A stretch of DNA of 64,000 nt from Erinaceus europaeus (Eukaryota; Chordata; Mammalia; Eulipotyphla; Erinaceidae). The notes under the pieces were generated by a model. That model was not told where the DNA came from, ran no database searches, and saw nothing but the letters and a program-made list of their open reading frames with translations. Numbering within the stretch: position 1 is the stretch's first letter; each line of letters opens with the position of its first letter. Below, in pieces: positions 20,853-32,212 of this stretch. The translations under genes and the position numbers were made by a program. The DNA is taken from positions 115,082,890-115,146,889 of the forward strand of contig NC_080164.1 of NCBI RefSeq assembly GCF_950295315.1. The letters are read 5' to 3'.

Positions 20853-21052
20853 NNNNNNNNNNNNNNNNNNNNNNNNNNNNNNNNNNNNNNNNNNNNNNNN
20901 NNNNNNNNNNNNNNNNNNNNNNNNNNNNNNNNNNNNNNNNNNNNNNNNNNNNNNNNNNNNNNNNNNNNNNNNNNNNNNNNNNNNNNNNNNNNNNNNNNNN
21001 NNNNNNNNNNNNNNNNNNNNNNNNNNNNNNNNNNNNNNNNNNNNNNNNNNNN
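20853..21052. other. Assembly gap (200 N)
   Basis: Exactly 200 unknown bases. The right edge lies inside a SINE-A, so the hidden part probably includes the rest of that SINE. Reading frames that cross it are meaningless. Confidence 0.99.
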
Positions 21053-21160
21053 AGACACCTGCAGACCTGCTTTACTGCTTGTGGGGAGCCGGGGGCTCAA
21101 ACCGGGATCCTTACACCAGGTCCTTGCACTTTGCACCACATGTGCTTAACCCACTGCCCT
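21053..21160 (-). mobile_element. SINE-A head, remainder lost in the gap
   Basis: agacacctgcagacctgctttactg, gtggggagccgggggctcaaaccgggatcc and the tRNA-like end are present. Confidence 0.85.
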
Positions 21161-21792
21161 TTTCTAATGGTTTTAGGATCCATTGATGATTGCTGCCTGG
21201 CTTGATGCTTCCATTAGGGTTGCAAAATAAAGTTATTCCAACATTCTGCCATTCCATCTGTATCGAATAGTTAGAATTTATCCTCAGGAGAAAGACTCTT
21301 TCATGGATTATTTCAATAATCTGGGGGAAGAGTCTGTATAGCAAAGGATAACCAATTATTTGATTTCTATCATTTTTCATTTCATTTATCTCATTATCAC
21401 TTTGAGGCAGTTATGAAGCCTACTCCCTGATTATCAATAGTATTGACATGTCACAAAATGGTACACACAACCCAGAGAATTGACCATGGAGAATGAGAAT
21501 GAGACAATCAGGAAATCAACAGTCTGGACATTGGAAAGCAAAGACATCTCACTTTACTGTTCTGTGGTATGTTGCTGTTGGTTTGTATGTGTAGCACATA
21601 TGGAATGGACACTTTGTACACTAAAGGGCACCTTTATTAGTGAAGTTTATGTTAATATAAAATTTAATTCTCTTATTCCTGCCATTTCAGACATGGCCAG
21701 CATCTGTGTTTATTGCATTTATTGATATATGCATTCTGTTTTCTTGTCAGAATCCCTATAAGTCCTTCTTGTTGCTTATTCTCTTTTTTGTA
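21161..21792. other. Single-copy DNA
   Basis: No repeat or gene is recognised. Confidence 0.45.
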
Positions 21793-21807
21793 TCTACTGT
21801 TGTTTTT

Positions 21808-22117
21808 TTTGTTTGTTTTTTTGTTTTTTAATTTTTTTATATTTATTTTATTTATTTATTCCCTTTTGTTGCCCTTGTTGTTTTATTGTTGTAGTTATTA
21901 TTGTTGTTGTTGTTGTTGGATAGGACAGAGAGAAATGGAGAGAGGAGGGGAAGACAGAGAGGAGGAGAGAAAGATAGACACCTGCAGACCTGCTTCACTG
22001 CAGTTGTGAAGCAACTCCCCTGCAGGTGGGGAGCCGGGGTTCGAACCGGGATCCTTATGCCAGTCCTTGTGCTTTGCGCCACCTGCGCTTAACCCGCTGC
22101 GCTACAGCCCGACTCCC
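21808..22117 (-). mobile_element. SINE-A, full length
   Basis: It contains tattcccttttgttgcccttg, ggataggacagagagaaatgg, cctgcaggtggggagccggggttcgaaccggg and the cccgactccc end. The 15-base duplication tctactgttgttttt lies at 21793-21807 and 22118-22132. Confidence 0.95.
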
Positions 22118-22132
22118 TCTACTGTTGTTTTT

Positions 22133-22504
22133 ACCATGGAAAACTCCCCCTGATTATCTGACTACTTGATAGAAATAGATTTCCTATTCTGTATGCTTTT
22201 TCTCACTCTCTTAAGTTAACCAACTCTGTGAAACTGCTCCACTGAGTTGTAAAATGCTTGTTCCTAGCAGGATAAATTATGTAATTACAGTTGTCTGTTT
22301 TCTTCCCACTCATTAGAAGATGGTGACAGTAATGATTTCTGCCCTCTTGGTTTTTTTTTAATGAGTTCCAAATAGAGATACATATTGCCGAACCTTTCTG
22401 TGTATTGGATGTATATGTGAAATCATGCTAGGAATCAGATAATGTTTATCTCGTCCATCTACTAACCTATTAATCAGTTAGAGAAATTAGAATGTAGAAG
22501 ATTA
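22133..22504. other. Single-copy DNA
   Basis: Nothing recognised. Confidence 0.4.
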
Positions 22505-22760
22505 TTTAAATTTTTTTCTTTTTTATAGTTTGTTACAAGATTGTAAGATCATAATGTATAATTCCACACCACATCCACCACCAAAGTTCTGTTTCCCTAG
22601 CCTCCCACTTCCCAAAGGTAACCACCAGAGTTCTCACAAGTCTTATAGTTTGCGTGCATTTGTTTTGTTTGGATTTTTTTTTTTTTGGCAAGTTCATCTA
22701 AGTCAGATCTCTAGATTTCACATATGAGTGAAACCAATCTGGTATATTTCTTTCTTCTCT
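22505..22760 (-). mobile_element. L1 3'-end fragment
   Basis: tagtttgttacaagattgtaagatcataatg, cacatccaccaccaaagttctg and ctctagatttcacatatgagtgaaacc follow the L1 3' end order seen at 2096-2418. Confidence 0.7.
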
Positions 22761-23189
22761 TGTCAAGAATAAATCATAAAAAAGTACATGTGTATTTCAT
22801 GAAATAAATCCCACTAAAAAGTTTGATTCTTTCCTTCATCAGTTGTCCCCTTCCTCTCTTTTTTCAGGACTAGAGATGAGTTAATCAGATAATACCTCTT
22901 CTGTGTTTGACTAGCTAATGTTGGCTGCAAATTGGATGAAATATTTGTATTGAAAAATTTGCATCAATATTTTATGATTTAATAATAACACTATTAACTT
23001 GAGACAGATTAATCATACTTTTGAGGATAATTCCTTTGAAAGTGTAGGTAGGACTATAAGATAAAAAAAATGAATTGGAAACGCTATGTGCCAGAATTTG
23101 CTAGCCTTTGGTTTTGTAAACAAAACTGTGCAGTTCTCTCAATTATTGTCTATACACTTGCTCCTATCATATTATTATTTTTTGTTTGA
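22761..23189. other. Single-copy DNA
   Basis: Nothing recognised. Confidence 0.4.
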
Positions 23190-24770
23190 ACTTTAAGTTT
23201 TTTTCTTTTTTCTTTTTAATTTATAAAAAGGAAACATTGACAAAACCATAGGATAAGAGAGGTACAACTCCACACAATCCTCACCACCAGAATTCTGTAT
23301 CCCGTCCTCTGCCCTAATAGCTTTTCTATTCTTTATCCTTCTGGGAGTATGAACCCAAGGTGCCATTGTGGGATGCAGAAGGTGGAAGGTCTGGCTTCTG
23401 TAATTGCTTCCCGCTGAACATGGATATTGGCAGGTGGATCCATACTCCCAGCCTGTCTCTCTCTTTCTCTAGTGGGGGCAGGGCTCTGAGGAAGTGGAGC
23501 TCCAGGACACATTGGTGAGGTTGTCTTTCCAGGGAAGTCTGGTTGGCATCATAATAGCATCTGGAACCTCATGGCTTAAAAGATAGTTAACATATAAAGC
23601 CAAGCAAGTTGTTGACTAATCATGAACCTAAAGGCTAGAATAGTTCAGATGAAGTTGGGGGGGAGGGTCTCCATTTTGTAGATAGCTAATAGGCATATTT
23701 TAGTTATATTCCAAAGGGCCTGTGACTAGACTAGTGTTTTTTTTTTTTTTTTCTTCCCTGAGCCTGAAATCTGATATGCAGGTGGATCCAAGCTATTGTC
23801 TAGGGAGATGATGTCATGGCTGGAGAAGGGACAGAATGCTGGATCAAGGAAGAAAATAGCTCCCAAATATGTATATATGTTGGTGTATAAATGTTGTTGA
23901 CTGTAAACCCCATCGATATGATCTGATCTAAGGCCCATATTCAGCTTAGGAACCTATGTAAACCTCTGCATCCCTGTAGATCTGAGCTCACATTCTGTGG
24001 TCATGAGTAGGAACGTTCAAAGCTGCCCCAATATCAGGACCCATCTTCCTCGGTTGGAGCATAGAGTATGTTGTCCATCTTCCCTTCAGAGGCTGAACAT
24101 TCTCTACCATTGTTGATCCAAGTTGAGGGCAAGGTCCTATGGGGGTCCACAAAGAGTCTATTGTGTTGTTCCTGATAGAGATGACTGTGATATTGGGGAG
24201 AGGAATTTTTTTGAGATGTAGGCCCATCATGTCTATTTGGGAATCTCAGGACTCCCTGAATAGGGCCCCAGCTAATGGGGTGGCCTGATAGTGACTAAAG
24301 AGTCATCCTTAAAGTATGCCAGTCTGTTGCCCTTATTCACCTTTTGCAGTCCTTGCTTTGATAAGGATAGCTTTGGAGTGAGTGAGGGAAGTGTAATAGG
24401 AAGTAGGTGAGGAGGGTAGCTAAGTCTAAGTAGACATTGTTTCATTATGAACTTAGTACTGATTCACTGCAGACTGTTGTATACTTATGCTTTCAGGTAT
24501 ATATTTTGCCCTAGTTTATAGATACATGTGAACATATGCTCTATCTCATGGGACCTAGTCTATATCTAGGTTTTGGGACTTTGTTAGGAAGTGAACCATC
24601 TGGAATGGAATTAGAGAATACTATGAAAGGAAAGGTCTCACCCAAGTAATGAAGGTGAAGGGTTGACAATCCATGCCTGATGTCTCTGGACACAGTTTAA
24701 AGTGAAGCATGCTGAGGTGGTGCATTGATTAGGTTGGGATAGGCGGATGCAATATCATTTGGTATTTTTT
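23190..24770 (-). mobile_element. Vingi-type 3' UTR, long form
   Basis: About 1.57 kb homologous at both ends to the Vingi 3' UTR at 17131-18000, but with an additional middle part (about 23660-24450) that the 17131 and 25911 copies lack. The middle part recurs at 27945-28925 and 33816-34789. It is the fullest form of the 3' UTR in this window and is non-coding. Confidence 0.78.
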
Positions 24771-24783
24771 TGTTTCCACTTTT

Positions 24784-25235
24784 AGTTTAGTTTTTTTGTT
24801 TTTTGCCTCCAGGGTTATTGCTGGGGTTCAAGGCCTGCACTATGAATCCATTATTCCTGGTGGCCATCTTTTCCCCCCATTGTTGTTGCTGTTATTGTTA
24901 TTGTTGTTGCTGCTGTTATTGTTGGATAAGACAGAGAGAAATTAAGAGAGTAAGGAAAGACAGAGAAGGTGAAATAAAGATAGACACCTGCAGACCTGCT
25001 TCACCATTTTTGAATTGCTGCTGTTATTGTTGGATAAGACAGAGAGAAATTAAGAGAGTAAGGAAAGACAGAGAAGGTGAAATAAAGATAGACACCTGCA
25101 GACCTGCTTCACCATTTGTGAAGTGATCCCTCCCCACAGGTGGGGAGCTGGGGACTTGAACCAGGATCCTTGTGCTTGTCCTTGTACTTCACACTATGTG
25201 CACTCAACCCAGTGTATCACCACTGTGCCCTAACT
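24784..25235 (-). mobile_element. SINE-A with an internal tandem duplication
   Basis: It starts tgcctccagggttattgctgggg and runs to the tRNA-like head. The body segment ttgctgctgttattgttgg...cttcaccattt occurs twice in tandem (24907-25014 and 25015-25122), with only a base or two of difference seen at the end. Confidence 0.9.
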
Positions 25236-25263
25236 TCTAGTTTTTAAAAAAATATTTTATTGT

Positions 25264-25530
25264 AGGCCAAGAGAGAGATAGGCTTGTAGTATGGATTGAC
25301 CTGCCAACATCCATGCTCTGCGGGGAAGCAATTACAGAAGCCAGACCTTCCACTGCATCCCATAATGACCCTGGGTCCATACTCTCAGAGGGATAAAGAA
25401 TAGGGAAGCTATCGGGGAGGTGTCAGGATACAGAATTCTGGTGGTGGGAATTGTGTAGAGTTGTACTCTTCTTATCCTATGGTTTTGTCAGTTTCCTTTT
25501 TATAAAGAAAAATTAAAAAAAATTATTCAT
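25264..25530 (+). mobile_element. Vingi-type 3' end
   Basis: agccagaccttccactgca, gagggataaagaatagggaagctatc, ggtggtgggaattgtgtagag and tcctatggttttgtcag end in an A-rich tail. It is a 5'-truncated copy. Confidence 0.8.
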
Positions 25531-25539
25531 TTTAAAGAA

Positions 25540-25910
25540 AAAGAAAGACAACCTAAACTGGAGTTGGCATATTGAACCAAAGTAAAATACTCTGGGGTGG
25601 GTGTGTGGGGAAAATACAGGTCCAAAAAGGATGACAGAGAACCTAGTGGGGTTATATTGTTATATGGAAAACTGGGAAATGTTATGCATGCACAAACTAT
25701 TGTATTTACTGTCAAATGTAAAACAGTAATTCCCCAATAAAGAAATTAAAAAAAAAAGAATCTGAGGTGGGGGGAGGTTTCAAGTCCTGGAACATGGTGG
25801 CAGAGGACAACCTAGTGAGTGTTGAATTATTTTATCAAAATGTTACACATGTATGAGCTATTACATTTTACTGTGAACTGTAAACCATTAATCCTTCAAT
25901 AAAGTTTTTT
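25540..25910 (+). mobile_element. Two short L1 3' ends in tandem
   Basis: 25540-25760 is the reverse complement of the young L1 3' UTR (3690-3870) and ends attccccaataaagaaattaaaaaaaaaa. 25761-25910 is a second, more diverged one ending taatccttcaataaag. Both are 5'-truncated. Confidence 0.75.
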
Positions 25911-27009
25911 TCTTTTCTTTTTAATTTTTTTTTTAAATTTTTATTTAAGAAAGGATAAATTAACAAAACCATAGGGTAGGAAGGGTACAACTCCACACAA
26001 TTCCCACCACCCAATCTCCATATCCCACCCCCTCCCCTGACAGCTTTCCCATTCTCTATCCCTCTGGGAGCATGGACCCAGGGTCATTGAGGGTTGCAGA
26101 AGGTGGAAGGTCTGGCTTCTGTAATTGCTTCCCCACTAAACATGGACGTTGATTGGTCGGTCCATACTCCCAGTCTGCCTCTCTCTTTCCCTAGTAGGGT
26201 GGGTCTCTGGGGAAGCAGAGCTCCAGGACACATTGGTGGGGTCTTCAGTCCAGGGAAGCCTGACCGGCATGCTGATGACATCTGGAACCTGATGGCTGAA
26301 AAGAGAGTTAACATACAAAGCCAAACAAATTGTTGAGCAATCATGGACCCAAAGCTTGGAATAGTGGAGAGGAAGTGTTAGGGGGCTACTCACTGCAAAC
26401 TCTAGTGTACTTCTGCTTTCAGGTATATATTTTGCACTAGTTTATGGATACGTGTGAACATATGCTCTTTCTCACAGAACCTGTTGTATATCTAGGTTTT
26501 GGGACTTTGTTAGAAAGTGAGCCACCTGGGATGGAATTAGAGAATACTATGAGAGGAAAGGTCTCACCTGAGTAATGAAGCTGAAGGGTTGTCATTCCAC
26601 ATGTGAAGTCTCTGGACACAGTCTAAAGTGAAACATGTTGAGGTGGCAATCGTTGTGTTGATTAGGTTGCAATTGGCAGACGCAATATTATTTGATATGG
26701 ATTGGGAGAGGCATATGGAAAAGTGGGCCCTATCCAAGGGTTCCAGGACTGGGGGAAGTAGAGGCTCTATAGTGGAGATGTGAGGTTCCTGCTGTCTTAG
26801 GGTTCCAAAAGACAATTGATAGTTAATATTATCATCACACACATTATTTGGTAATTGGGTTAACTTTGAAAGGTCCTTTTGTTGGGGGTTGCTGTACAGT
26901 ACCCAGTATCTTGTATATAGCTGTGCTATTGGTTGCTTCTGATCTACTTGGTCTAGGCTTTTGAGAGAGTCCGCATATCAAATACACAGCCTATATATTA
27001 AAAAGACTC
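25911..27009 (-). mobile_element. Vingi 3' UTR copy without RT
   Basis: Closely matches 17131-18212 over its whole length, including the same internal deletion relative to the long form. It stops within about ten bases of where the RT frame's stop codon lies in the other copy. It is therefore 5'-truncated or an internally deleted non-autonomous form. Confidence 0.82.
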
Positions 27010-27059
27010 AGTCTGTGTTTTAAAATACTTTGAGACATACAATTAATTTTCCCCCTCTC

Positions 27060-27940
27060 ATATTAATTAACTAGTGATTTATATGACTACATTTTACTAG
27101 GAGTGTACATAAACACCATTCCCACCACCAAAAGACTGTGACCCATCCCTCCCATCCACTCCCACCCCCCACTGGCCCAGGAAGCTGCATGTCTACCCCT
27201 CACCACAGGGTTTTTACTTTGGTGCCCTACTTACAATTTGGTCAGGTCCTGCTTTTAGTTTCCCTTTCAGGTCTTCTTAGTCAACTTCTGTTGATGAGTG
27301 GGATCATCCCATACTCATCTTTATCTCTGACTTAGCTCACTTAACATAATTCCTTCTAGCTCTGTCCAAGATGGGTCAGAGAAGGTGGGTTCATTGTTTT
27401 TGATAGCTGCATAGTATTCCATTGTGTATATATACCACAGCTTTCTCAGCCACTCATCTGTTGTTGGGCACCTGGGTTGCTTCCAGGTTTTAGCTATTAT
27501 GAATTGTGCTGCTGTGAACATAGGAGTACACACCTCTTTTTGGTTGGGTGTTATGGAGTCCTTGGGGTATAATCCCAGGAGAGGAATTACTGGATTATAT
27601 GTAAGGTCTATGTCTAGCCTTGTGAGAGTTTTCCAGACTGCTCTCCACAGAGGCTGGACCAATTTACATTCCCACCAGCAATGCAAAAGGGTTCCTCTGT
27701 CCCCACAGCCTCTCCAGCATTTGTTGCTGCTGTCCTTTTTGATGTATGCCATTCTCACAGGAGTGAGGTGGTATCTTAGTGTTGTCTTAATTTGCATTTC
27801 TCTGACAATCAGTGACCTAGAGCAGTTTTTCATATGTTTGTTAGCCTTTTGGATCTCCTGTGAGGTGAATGTTTTGTTCATATCCTCTGCCATTTTTGGA
27901 TGGGGTCATTTGCTTTTTTGTTGCTAAATTTGCTGATGTT
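27060..27940 (-). mobile_element. 5'-truncated L1
   Basis: It contains the L1 3' UTR (about 27060-27320) and the end of ORF2. It is truncated at about 27940, where Vingi-type sequence resumes, so it inserted into a Vingi-type element. Confidence 0.85.
27321..27893 (-). pseudogene. L1 ORF2 C-terminal fragment, frame intact
   Basis: 190 codons without a stop. It holds the cysteine motif [19 protein letters not shown], then [33 protein letters not shown] and [13 protein letters not shown], ending in SELSQR. All are standard for the L1 ORF2 C-terminus, which aids RNA binding. The fragment lacks the endonuclease and RT, so it cannot act alone. The open frame suggests a fairly recent copy. Confidence 0.9.
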
Positions 27941-27944
27941 TCTT

Positions 27945-28925
27945 TTTTTCCCCGGTGGGATAGGGCTCTAGGAAGGTGGAGTTCCAGGACACATTGGTGA
28001 GGTCATCTGTACAGGGAAGTCAGGATGGCACCATGGTAGCATCTACAACTTGGTGGCTGAAAAGCAGTAAGATATAAAGCAGGAAAAATGGTTTCATAAT
28101 CAGGAACCTAAAAGTAAGAATAGGGCAGATGAACCTAGGTATCTTGGTGTGGGAAGATGCTAGGAAGTCCGTTTTAGGTATATTCCAAGAGGCCCATGAC
28201 TGATAACTAACATGAAGGTGGGATAAAAGTATTGTCTAGAAAGATGGTGTCAGAGTTGAGAATAGGACCAGAAAGCTGAATTAGGGTGGACAGTAGCTCC
28301 CAAATATGTGAAAAGTCTATAAATACCATTAACTGTAGACCCCACCGATCTGACCTAGGACCCATATCTATTCATATGTAGCACAGGATCCTGTGTCACC
28401 TCTGCATCCCTGTCAGTTTGAGCTCACAGTCCATGGTCACAGCTGGGAACATTCTAGCACTCATTTCAGGACCAGTCTTCTTTGAGTGGCTCTTGTTAAA
28501 ATTCGGAGGCCCCAGCCGGCCGGGCTAGCTTCACAGGTGGGTAACAGAGACGCGGAGACAATGGCTGGGCAGGGAAGCTGTATTTCTTTATTCAGGAACA
28601 ACAATTTATAAACTAAGACAAACTAATCACCAAACAGAACTCTGCTGTCTCTTTGCGGCGGCGCAAGCACTCTCTCTTACTCTGCAACTCTCCGACTCTT
28701 GAACTCTTGAACTCTGGAACTCTGAAACCCTCTCTCGGGGTTCCCTGGGGCGGGGCCAAGCGGGCCGGGAAATTAGCAAGACTGATCCAATTCTCTTGGC
28801 GGGGGAGAACTAGAACCCAATGTAAAGCATGCAACAAGTGGCAGAGTAGGTTGACCCAGCCTCCCTTTGGAGAGTGGGACAGTTCCTACCATTGCTGCCC
28901 TACATAATGGCAAGATCCTGTAGAT
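27945..28925 (-). mobile_element. Vingi-type 3' UTR fragment split by a solo LTR
   Basis: 27945-28492 and 28837-28925 are continuous against the uninterrupted relative at 34085-34720 (gagtggcagagta.gttgacccagcctccctt). The LTR at 28493-28836 splits it. Confidence 0.78.
28493..28836 (-). mobile_element. Solo LTR related to ERV1
   Basis: On the minus strand it starts TGTTGCATGCTTTACATTGG. It shares with the ERV1 LTR the gcgggggagaactagaaccc-like segment, the gggtaacagagac segment and an inverted tttattc polyadenylation signal. The duplication agtggc is at 28487-28492 and 28837-28842. Three extra bases lie at the left junction before the usual TGTT/AACA end. No internal region remains, as expected after LTR-LTR recombination. 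Confidence 0.82.
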
Positions 28926-29184
28926 GGGCCAGTTTTTAAATTGTAAAATGGGGAGACGTGCACATGAACTCACTAACTCTGCTAAGAAGGTGGAGTACCA
29001 GAATCATTGTAATGGTCACTGCTATAAGCTACAGTCAGAAGCAGGTCAGCACAATGACTCAAGAATTATAGAGGGGTCGAACTGATAGATTTTTTAAATT
29101 TACGATGGAAAATAGCTATTGTTCTAACATAAACTTCAATTTTCAATTTAACTTTTATTGCTAAAATATACAATATATATATAT

Positions 29185-29478
29185 TTTTGGACCAGGGAGT
29201 TAGATAACTCAGTCTATTAGAGCACCAGTTTGCAAGCTCTGAGGCCACAAGTTCAATCCCAGGCACCACCTTATGCCAGAGGTGTGCAGTGCTGTGGTTC
29301 TCTCTCTCTCATAATGTATAAATTAACAAAAACCACAGTAAAATATATGGGTTTCCTTGTGGAGAGAGAGAAGGAACAAGAGCAGCATAAAAATTTTCCA
29401 TTATATGCAGTTCAAGGATCTGCATAAAAGCATAAGCATGTGAAATATACTCAGTCGTTGAACCACCTCCCTAGCTCT
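29185..29478. mobile_element. Two old SINE remnants in opposite orientation
   Basis: 29185-29335 (plus) has tctgaggccacaagttcaatcccaggcacc and a ctctctctctc end. 29355-29478 (minus) has a diverged cagttcaaggatctgcat block and ccacctccctagctctg. Confidence 0.5.
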
Positions 29479-30264
29479 GTTTTCACTACTAGGGAATAAC
29501 TTTTTTGGGTTTATGCTTCTTGAGGGTGGAGTTACCTGAAACTTAGTGATAATTCCTATGTATAAAAGACTTCTTCATAGATGTTTTTGGAGAGCTACAT
29601 TTATGTGTTTGAGTCTCCGTTTCCCCTCATTCTCAGTTGACCCTGCGCATCTTTACTTGTGTACAAGGGGCTACAATTCTTTCACCCATAGCACAAAATG
29701 AGAACAGCTAAGGCCATGTATTCTCAATGTCTTTGTGCGTTTGTGCTGTGTGTGTGTACACATCAGTGTCGTGGCTTAACTCCCTGACTTTCATATTGAA
29801 AGATAGTGGCAGGGGGAGGGATAGTGGGAATGATATCAAAGCACAGAAGCTTGGCAAAGCAGGCACCTTCCCAGGTGAGCTGTCCTAGTGACTTTTAAAT
29901 GAGGTTAACCTTATACAACAACGATTACATGTTTTTCTTGGCAGATAGCAAATACCGTCAGTGACATATTACCTGTTAATGTTAATAGCAGCAATGATGC
30001 TAATGACAATATAAAGAATATACAACTATTACCAGTGTCTATTTTCCTCAAAGACACCTTTCAGATGTGAAATTGGAAGGATGCTTAAACATCAGGCAGT
30101 CTTTTGCTTTAAAAGCCTAGGATAAACGGAACCTGAGGTTGGAACGTGCTGCTTTCAATGGCTGGACCAGCTTTTGTTCTCACCTGGGTGTTTTGACATT
30201 GCGTAATTGGATAGTAAGCATATTGTGTCACATGGTTGGCGAGTCCCTGGCAATAATTTGGAAA

Positions 30265-30283
30265 CGCCGCTAGAGGGTGCTAC
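30265..30283 (+). promoter_or_regulatory. Candidate CTCF site
   Basis: cgccgctagagggtgctac fits the CTCF core pattern CC(A/G)CTAG(A/G)(G/T)GGC with one mismatch (GTG for GCG). It lies in single-copy DNA with locally raised CpG content. The call is motif-only. Confidence 0.5.
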
Positions 30284-30291
30284 TTCGCTAG

Positions 30292-30385
30292 GAAAATAAA
30301 AGCACCTCCCAACAGTAGGTTCAGTCTGTAGCCAGAGGCGACGTCTGATGTTAGGGGCCAGAGCTGAGCTCGTTGCTGTGAGTAT
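30292..30385 (+). promoter_or_regulatory. Candidate TATA-type promoter with first exon and splice donor
   Basis: A TATA-like gaaaataaaagc at 30292-30303 is followed by a relatively CpG-rich stretch (gaggcgacgtctg), then the strong donor GTGAGTAT at 30378. This is the geometry of a short non-coding first exon. No downstream exon could be identified. It may be chance. Confidence 0.3.
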
Positions 30386-31995
30386 CTGGATCTGTGCATT
30401 TATTGTTTATGTCGGAAGTAAATAGCAGTAGTTTTGGGGAAGCCACAAAAGTTGATTCAGATAAAATCCCAGCCTTTCCCTTTAAGTAGAGGTCTATTAC
30501 TAATTCTGTTACGGAAAAGCTGTGACTATTTCTTACCAAACACAAGTGTGAGGCTGTATGACTTTCTCAGGAGAGAAGCTGGTTTTAAGATATGTGCTGT
30601 GTTTTTACTAGATTTCTGTTGCTTTGAGTTGGGTATAATAATGGCTTTCTCCCTGCTCCTTTGGTACTTTGGATGACAAGGGTGAATGGGAGCAAAGATG
30701 TATTGTTTTCACCCTCTGAAAAATATTATTTCAGTTTTCTAAAGGTCACAGTCTCATTCAGGTGGCAGAGGAGCAGGTAAACTCAGTATGTGACCTTCGG
30801 TTTTGTTATGAGGAGTAAATTTAGTGAAGCCAGTTATCTAAGGAGGAAACACAGTCAGTGTGAGTTTGGTGAAAAGCTGTCTGCAGATTTACTGTTGTCT
30901 TTTTAGTCAACCATGAGTTAAGAACAGAGATGGAAGATCTTCAGGCCTTTGAATAAGAGGGGAAAGTTACATCTATTTTAAATCACCAGTAGACGTGAAT
31001 CATTGAAAAATTGCTAGCCTAGATAGAAGTTACCTAAGAGATTTCTTTTTTTTCCTACAATAAAAAACTTCTGAAATGTTAGAGAAGAGTGTTTTTTTGT
31101 TTGTTTTTCATTTGACTCATGTCAATGAAAGGTACAGCTGAGAAGTTTCAGACCAAATGACTGAATGAATGTGTCTTGCTCCCTCTGAGTTTCCTAGAGC
31201 CAAGATAGCTGGATCATCAGGAGAACAGGTCTGATTCGATGGTTAAAGTCTGGAGGCTAACACATGAGGTGCATGGCATATGTGTGCACTTACATACTTG
31301 CATACTTTTGGTCACAACTTTACGAGGTTATGTCAGAGAGAGTCTAGTCTAACCTACTTTAATTTGTAAGTGTCAACTTAATCTGATCTTGTGTTTGTAT
31401 TTATGTTTTGCAATTATTCTTGTGAATTTGGTTGCTTTTGATAGTGGGAGGAAGGGAGGTATCAGGAGGCTCTGATTATTTTTTGTTTGTTTTCACTGTT
31501 GACACATTTTTTCCATTCTTCAAATCCAGTGCAGATAATTTGAGATGGGCAGCATTGGGTAGCATTAAAATAGAATTTTTTTCCACTTATAGTTCTCATT
31601 GATGTAATTTGTCTCTCTCATTTAAGTTCATGTGAGTACAGAAATGAAATGGATTTGTTATCTGGCCTTCCACATTAGAGAAGTGAAGAAACTCTAGTGT
31701 ATCTTTTTCTGGAAAGAGACTTGTAAGTTCTGGGCTGAATTTTTCTGAGAAAAAAAAAGACTATTTAAATTTGACATCTGCAGGAAATCATGGATTATAG
31801 AAAGTAATAGTGAATTAGAAGAAAGGTATGGGGTTATAAACCCTATTTTTAGCTGCAAATCCTAGTTGTGACGACTGGATTTACTCAGAATAACGTGTGG
31901 GTATGGCTCAAGTTTCAGGTCTGCTTGTTTTTGGTAGGAAAATATGCCGTTAACTTGGTTTGCATGAGACAGTGGGAGTGGTGCATCAAATAGCA

Positions 31996-32120
31996 TCCTC
32001 AGGGCAGCAGCACAGCTCACTTGGATGGTGTGCTGCTTTGTCATGGACTCGATCTAGGTTCCAGCCTGGCCCCCACTGTGCTGAAAAAGGCATCAGTGCC
32101 ATGGTGTCTGTGCCTCCTTT
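31996..32120 (+). mobile_element. SINE-C
   Basis: agcacagctcacttggatggtgtgctgctttg, ctcgatctaggttccagcctggcccccactgtgctg is the same family as 63609-63990. Confidence 0.75.
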
Positions 32121-32212
32121 CTTTTTCTTTTCTTCTCCTTCTTCTCCTTTTCCTTCTCATCTTCCTCCTCCTTCTCCTCCTCTTCCTTCTTCTTTTTCTT
32201 CTTCTTCTTTTA
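32121..32212. repeat. (TTC/TCC)n pyrimidine tract
   Basis: An imperfect cttctcctt array, probably grown from the SINE-C pyrimidine-rich end. Confidence 0.9.

Larger units (their letters stand above)
29480..31985. other. Single-copy DNA, longest repeat-poor block
   Basis: About 2.5 kb with no recognised transposon. It contains the candidate regulatory segment at 30265-30385. Short frames here have no recognisable domain. Confidence 0.5.

Noticed and set aside
20744..21205. Frames of about 130 codons crossing 20853-21052
   Set aside because: Most residues are unknown because they cross the assembly gap.
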